Origin: Pegea sp. RAD2-039
Taxonomy: Eukaryota; Chordata; Thaliacea; Salpida; Salpidae
Direction of reading: 5' to 3'
Assembly (NCBI GenBank): GCA_034620365.1
Contig: JAQGEQ010000204.1
Span: 372,001 to 436,000 of the forward strand
Length of the DNA stretch: 64,000 nucleotides
Shown: positions 61,901-64,000 of the stretch, one piece after another
How positions within the stretch are numbered: the first letter of the stretch is position 1
Layout: every line of letters begins with the position of its first letter
The notes under the pieces: model-generated
The model's database searches: none
Seen by the model: only the letters and a program-made list of their open reading frames with translations
What the model was told of the DNA's origin: nothing
Position numbers and translations under genes: made by a program

Positions 61901-64000
61901 TCATCATGATGAAGATGATTATGGCAGTGGATTTGAAGCTTCTGGTTCGAATCAATACTTTGAATTCATGGAAACGGTTGCTTGTGTTTGGGATGAAACT
62001 CTTCAGGATGTAGTTTTTGATAAAGTTGTGCAGTGCAAACCTGTACCTTGCCCTGAACTACAAATACCAGATCATTCTACCTTCCACGCGCACTTTGATT
62101 CACCCCCCGTTGATAATCAATACGTATACGAAACTGTCATCACATTCTTCTGCGATTCTGGGTATGTACTTAATTTAAAAACGAATAGATTAAACTCTGT
62201 TTTATCTTAAATATCATTTTACTTTTTAAAACTTTGGAAAAGCATTTCAAACGAAATAATTTTGATGATTATAATGTAAAAAGTTTTAGATGCTAAAATC
62301 TACGCCAAGACTTTATAAATGACATCGATATTCAATTGAACAGATACCGTCGAAAAGGTGCTAAGGAGATTGAGTGTCTATCAGATTTGGCTTGGAGTGA
62401 CGATCTTCCAACATGTGAACCAGTAAATTGTGGCGAAATCAGTCCACCCTTAAATGGCCAAATGATTGGCGATGTATTTACATATGGAGAGGTTTTAGTC
62501 TTTTCGTAAGTTTTTTCTATGCAACAAAAAATTTAACCTTATTTTAACAAATCCTTAAAAGGACAACCCTCGCCACGCAAATAAATAAAAAAAATAAGTT
62601 TGTAAAACTTCTTTTAATTATTATCAATTTCTTACAGATGTGATGAAGGCTATGAACTTGATGGAGAATCTGATACAATAGAATGCTTAGAAGATAGATC
62701 ATGGAGTGGACTACCTCCTGAATGCCGACCTCTTCCATGTGGAGAACCTCCTCTTCTAACGCATGGATCTGTAAAATCCGACTCTAACTTTTTTGGAGGA
62801 ACAGCACTTTATAAGTAAATATTTTCTGTAGTTGTTATTGAACAAATATAATTTGAGAGTAGTTGTTAAGATTGTGTTTGTTAAGCTCTATTTTGTCATA
62901 TACTCAGTTTATAAAAACTAAATTTTATTCAAATTAAATACAATTAATTTTCTATGTTCATTTGTTTGTAGAATTTTCATTGTTAAACTGAAAATCTTAG
63001 ATACTCAAATAATCTCACTTCAAAGCTTTAAAACAAACAATTTTTGTTATTGTTCAGATGTGATGAAGGTTTTGAAATCAATGATATTCAGTTGCTGACT
63101 TGTGAATCTGATCAAAGATGGACTGCAGATGAGGAAGGTCGTCAACCAAAATGTAGCAGAGTCCGGTGTGAGATTATCGAATTGACACCACATTTGGACT
63201 ATAAATTTGATCATATACCTGAAGATTTCTTTACTATCCATATTCCAGAAAAGTTGTAAGAGTTTATGTTTTGAGCTTTTTTTGTTCTATAAAATTTATC
63301 TCTAAAAACTTGTTCTTTCAAATCATAACCAGCTTAACGCTACTTAAATAAAGCTACAAAAACTCATCAGCTATTATTTACAGTCAAGATTTTCCATATG
63401 AAGCACAAATCTCCTTCCACTGTGATACAGGATTCGAACTTGCTGGAACTCAGACACCAGTAACTTGTCAAGCAGATGGAACTTATTCTAGTAAGTTTGA
63501 CTCTTCCATGTTTGATTAAACTATTAATTTCTATAAATAAACTCATATAAAACGAATAGCATGACACAAAACTAAAATAAAACAATGGAATAAAATGTTT
63601 AAACTTTTGTAGAACCATTCCCAACTTGTCAGCGAAAAGACTGTGGCCCTCCACCAGTACCTCACCAACACCAAGCAGTTACTGGTGAAAGAACAACCAC
63701 ATTTGAGAGTATAGTGATGTATTCATGTCTATATGGCTATTATCCTTTGACACCAACAACTATCGAATGCCTTTCTAATGGTAGATGCATTTTGTTAACT
63801 TCTCAATTGATTTTTTAAACTTAAAAACAACTGTTTCAGGTGAGTGGTCTAGAACTGAGATTCCATTATGTGAACCAGCAGATTGTGGACCACCATTTAT
63901 TCCTAAACATGGTGCTGTAGCCGGAGATGATTACTTTTTACACAGTGAAATAATATTTTCTTGCAATCCCGGTTATAACTTAATAGGAACAGATGTAGCT
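33202..64000 (+). CDS. SVEP1: SVEP1/polydom-like giant secreted adhesion protein (3' end outside window)
   Basis: I could chain 82 coding exons with matching phase and GT-AG borders, about 4,190 codons, still open at the window edge. This is already longer than human SVEP1 (about 3,570 aa). Domain order is the same as vertebrate SVEP1: signal peptide, von Willebrand A, cysteine-rich module, sushi 1-3, two HYR, divergent sushi, a Tyr/acid-rich segment, three GCC2/GCC3 modules, six EGF, pentraxin/LamG, sushi with one EGF, then a long sushi array. Vertebrate SVEP1 is an extracellular matrix ligand for integrin alpha9beta1 and Tie-family receptors, needed for lymphatic development. The role here is unknown. 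The C-terminal EGF repeats of SVEP1 are not reached. The gene hosts an antisense LRR gene in the intron 41685-45885. Exon coordinates are given in the block entries. Confidence 0.93.
35051..36379 (+). other. SVEP1: SVEP1-like block 2: cysteine-rich module and sushi domains 1-3
   Basis: Exons 35051-35227, 35288-35427, 35538-35760, 35835-36014, 36173-36379. The first exon holds [11 protein letters not shown] and [12 protein letters not shown], the second a GCC2/GCC3 module ([23 protein letters not shown]). The next three exons each carry essentially one sushi (CCP) domain with four cysteines and the usual G-Y/F and W positions ([32 protein letters not shown]). They are 1-1 phase modules typical of exon shuffling. 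Confidence 0.85.
36682..37709 (+). other. SVEP1: SVEP1-like block 3: two HYR domains
   Basis: Exons 36682-36797, 36991-37120 (first HYR) and 37343-37459, 37584-37709 (second HYR). Each domain starts D-PP/SP followed by a Cys ([28 protein letters not shown]) and has W-P-FDDNSA or W-P-FEDNSG. Each ends with the Y-T/A-D-SG...C pattern ([26 protein letters not shown]). HYR domains are immunoglobulin-like folds that sit between sushi domains in SVEP1 and related proteins. Confidence 0.85.
37791..38875 (+). other. SVEP1: SVEP1-like block 4: divergent sushi, acidic/tyrosine run and polybasic exon
   Basis: Exons 37791-37893, 37960-38054, 38169-38299, 38503-38665, 38821-38875. The first two make a divergent sushi domain ([20 protein letters not shown]). 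The fourth carries a (GAA)n-derived glutamate run and [12 protein letters not shown], in the place where vertebrate SVEP1 has a shorter Tyr/acid stretch. The last small exon ends in KKKRRR, a polybasic sequence that matches furin-type cleavage preferences. Vertebrate SVEP1 also has a basic site in this region. Confidence 0.7.
39193..39836 (+). other. SVEP1: SVEP1-like block 5: large acidic tyrosine/proline-rich exon
   Basis: A 644-base exon, the largest in the gene, beginning with a YQYQYQ stretch right after the polybasic site and carrying the tandem repeat described separately. It continues with [20 protein letters not shown] and [14 protein letters not shown]. It ends in the conserved-looking IQVMLLIR, which joins in phase 1 to AEVVLNDD of the next exon. 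This ending fixes the donor at 39837 (gttagt), because the earlier GT at 39818 leads into a stop. The many Tyr flanked by Asp/Glu are good candidates for tyrosine sulfation in a secreted protein. Confidence 0.75.
39248..39553 (+). repeat. Coding tandem repeat, 6 copies of 51 bp (17 aa)
   Basis: Six direct copies with starts 51 bases apart (39248, 39299, 39350, 39401, 39452, 39503), unit protein [17 protein letters not shown]. Copies differ by only a few bases (dat versus cat; gatagc versus ggtagt), so the array is young or homogenised. Because 51 is a multiple of three and the unit has no stops in other frames, the antisense strand also stays open over this stretch; those antisense frames are artefacts. 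Confidence 0.9.
40107..41684 (+). other. SVEP1: SVEP1-like block 6: linker and three GCC2/GCC3 (ephrin-receptor-like) modules
   Basis: Exons 40107-40218, 40400-40509, 40920-41081, 41272-41433, 41523-41684. The first two encode a linker ([27 protein letters not shown]). The last three are each exactly 162 bases, 1-1 phase, and each codes one cysteine-rich module with the C-x2-C-P-G-(T/S) and GxYxD/GFYQD patterns ([34 protein letters not shown]). Order and content follow vertebrate SVEP1. Confidence 0.88.
42369..44857 (-). CDS. Leucine-rich-repeat single-pass membrane protein, nested in SVEP1 intron
   Basis: Complete 8-exon gene: 44857-44678, 44464-44254, 44144-43937, 43794-43674, 43493-43324, 43258-43126, 43007-42847, 42531-42369. 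Phases agree throughout, giving 448 residues. A signal peptide ([16 protein letters not shown]) leads into a cysteine-bearing N-terminal cap ([12 protein letters not shown]). About seven LRRs follow ([61 protein letters not shown]), then a C-terminal cap (GNPLKCKNC...CEKQHLC). A very basic helical stretch ([19 protein letters not shown]), a Thr/Ser stem and one membrane segment ([19 protein letters not shown]) complete it, with a tail of only about 15 residues. It is probably an adhesion or receptor-like surface protein. I cannot assign a specific family. It lies wholly within the 4.2-kb SVEP1 intron on the opposite strand. One intron uses a GC donor. Confidence 0.85.
43323..43323 (-). other. 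GC-AG splice donor in the nested LRR gene
   Basis: The exon ends CTA AA and the intron starts gcaagt. Splicing here joins GNPLK to CKNC, the expected LRR C-terminal cap, in the required phase 2. No GT in that phase exists nearby. It is the second GC-AG intron in the window. Confidence 0.7.
44858..45885. other. Remaining intron sequence upstream of the nested LRR gene
   Basis: About 1 kb of SVEP1 intron that also serves as the 5' flank of the antisense LRR gene. It is AT-rich, and no further coding or repeat feature is seen. Confidence 0.4.
45886..46987 (+). other. SVEP1: SVEP1-like block 7: six EGF domains
   Basis: Exons 45886-45951, 46029-46106, 46171-46258, 46328-46467, 46555-46756, 46830-46987. 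After a short linker the exons encode six EGF modules, as in vertebrate SVEP1. Five carry the calcium-binding start ([50 protein letters not shown]). One exon holds parts of two domains, and several introns fall inside EGF domains at phase 2 after the third or fourth Cys. Confidence 0.9.
47446..48746 (+). other. SVEP1: SVEP1-like block 8: pentraxin/LamG domain
   Basis: Exons 47446-47659, 48237-48478, 48532-48746. Pentraxin/laminin-G-like features are LDLVFDN-type start, [65 protein letters not shown], and [12 protein letters not shown] near the end, matching the single pentraxin-like domain of vertebrate SVEP1. The last exon also begins the next sushi domain. Confidence 0.88.
48945..51736 (+). 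other. SVEP1: SVEP1-like block 9: sushi domains with one inserted EGF
   Basis: Exons 48945-49106, 49174-49290, 49551-49677 (calcium-type [19 protein letters not shown]), 49826-49987, 50091-50252, 50361-50523, 50801-50919, 51185-51358, 51444-51560, 51616-51736. Sushi hallmarks recur ([55 protein letters not shown]). The single EGF among sushi domains is at the same place as in vertebrate SVEP1. Most borders are phase 1; some domains are split at phase 2 just before the third cysteine, the pattern also known from complement-control proteins. Confidence 0.88.
52177..53982 (+). repeat. SVEP1: Sushi higher-order repeat, unit 1
   Basis: Exons 52177-52342, 52434-52478, 52636-52820, 52942-53072, 53285-53436, 53570-53789, 53862-53982 (166, 45, 185, 131, 152, 220, 121 bases; 340 codons). 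The unit spans five sushi starts (LPVPC, LPVVC, CELVIC, CNPIKC, CLPKSC). The second exon is a 15-residue glutamine-rich linker ([15 protein letters not shown]) inserted inside a sushi domain. It is nearly identical to unit 3 in exons and introns. Confidence 0.88.
54100..56365 (+). repeat. SVEP1: Sushi higher-order repeat, unit 2
   Basis: Exons 54100-54277, 54911-55089, 55412-55542, 55613-55764, 55949-56168, 56245-56365 (178, 179, 131, 152, 220, 121 bases; 327 codons). Same exon order as the other units, but no separate linker exon. The start of its first exon and of its 220-base exon are nearly identical to units 1 and 3, while the middle exons are diverged, so the unit looks mosaic. Two introns (54278-54910 and 55090-55411) are longer than in unit 1. 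Confidence 0.85.
57215..59041 (+). repeat. SVEP1: Sushi higher-order repeat, unit 3
   Basis: Exons 57215-57380, 57472-57516, 57695-57879, 58001-58131, 58344-58495, 58629-58848, 58921-59041, with the same lengths as unit 1. Each feature lies 5,038-5,060 bases after its counterpart in unit 1, and introns align almost base for base apart from one 21-base insertion before 57695. Homology to the unit 1 region starts at the first exon's acceptor and ends inside the next unit's first exon (about 54218 versus 59277). Confidence 0.88.
59160..60902 (+). repeat. SVEP1: Sushi higher-order repeat, unit 4 (partly diverged)
   Basis: Exons 59160-59325, 59435-59497, 59777-59961, 60094-60224, 60350-60501, 60653-60902 (166, 63, 185, 131, 152, 250 bases). 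Exon order and phases repeat those of units 1-3. The linker exon is 63 bases with unrelated sequence ([16 protein letters not shown]), and the last exon is longer and lacks the 121-base partner. The 185-base exon is very close to those of units 1 and 3; the 131- and 152-base exons are clearly diverged. Confidence 0.85.
61076..64000 (+). other. SVEP1: SVEP1-like block 10: further sushi domains with acidic inserts, runs off window
   Basis: Exons 61076-61200, 61348-61426, 61586-61765, 61834-62161, 62344-62505, 62638-62814, 63058-63255, 63384-63490, 63613-63780, 63840 to the window end. The exon at 61348-61426 inserts an acidic run ([16 protein letters not shown]) in the middle of a sushi domain. 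The exon at 61834-62161 carries acid-rich [17 protein letters not shown] in a loop, with two Ser-Gly pairs. The rest are ordinary sushi domains ([40 protein letters not shown]). The reading frame is open at base 64000. Confidence 0.85.

Overview
The window is AT-rich DNA from an animal nuclear genome. Genes are split by many short GT-AG introns, the proteins are metazoan families (a claudin, SVEP1/polydom, DCAF15, DDX1), and a decayed LINE is present. Dense gene packing with introns mostly of 80-600 bases suggests a compact invertebrate genome. A tunicate or another marine invertebrate would fit, but the species cannot be fixed from the sequence. I rebuilt the genes by chaining splice sites, reading-frame phase and protein-family conservation.

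Layout. (1) 2107-6375, plus strand: a claudin-like tight-junction protein in which each of the first three coding exons occurs twice (1A/1B, 2A/2B, 3A/3B) before one shared last exon ending in the PDZ-binding residues YV. (2) 7309-10593, minus: a C2-domain and coiled-coil protein, tentatively CATSPERT/C2CD6-like, convergent with the claudin. (3) 12978-16095, minus: complete 13-exon DDX1 RNA helicase (738 aa) with DECD in place of DEAD. (4) 17250-17845: relic of the 3' end of a LINE. (5) 20870-23263, plus: intronless DCAF15 coding region. (6) 24587-29689, minus: complete 14-exon NRF-6-type membrane acyltransferase (766 aa) with one GC-AG intron. (7) 33202 to beyond 64000, plus: a giant SVEP1/polydom-like secreted adhesion protein, with 82 coding exons and about 4,190 codons inside the window and no stop yet. 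(8) 42369-44857, minus: a complete 8-exon leucine-rich-repeat transmembrane protein (448 aa) nested antisense inside a SVEP1 intron, also with a GC-AG intron.

The SVEP1-like gene keeps the vertebrate domain order: signal peptide, vWA, cysteine-rich modules, sushi, two HYR, GCC2/GCC3, six EGF, pentraxin/LamG, then a long sushi array. It adds lineage-specific parts: a Tyr/Asp/Glu-rich segment with a 6 x 51-bp coding tandem repeat, a higher-order repeat of five sushi domains per unit in four copies (copies 1 and 3 nearly identical even in introns), and acidic inserts inside sushi domains.

The most unusual features are the fully paired exon set of the claudin, with two conserved cysteines changed to tyrosine in exon 1B, and the recently duplicated and converted sushi blocks. 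The intergenic stretches show no convincing genes. No tRNA, rRNA or CRISPR was seen.
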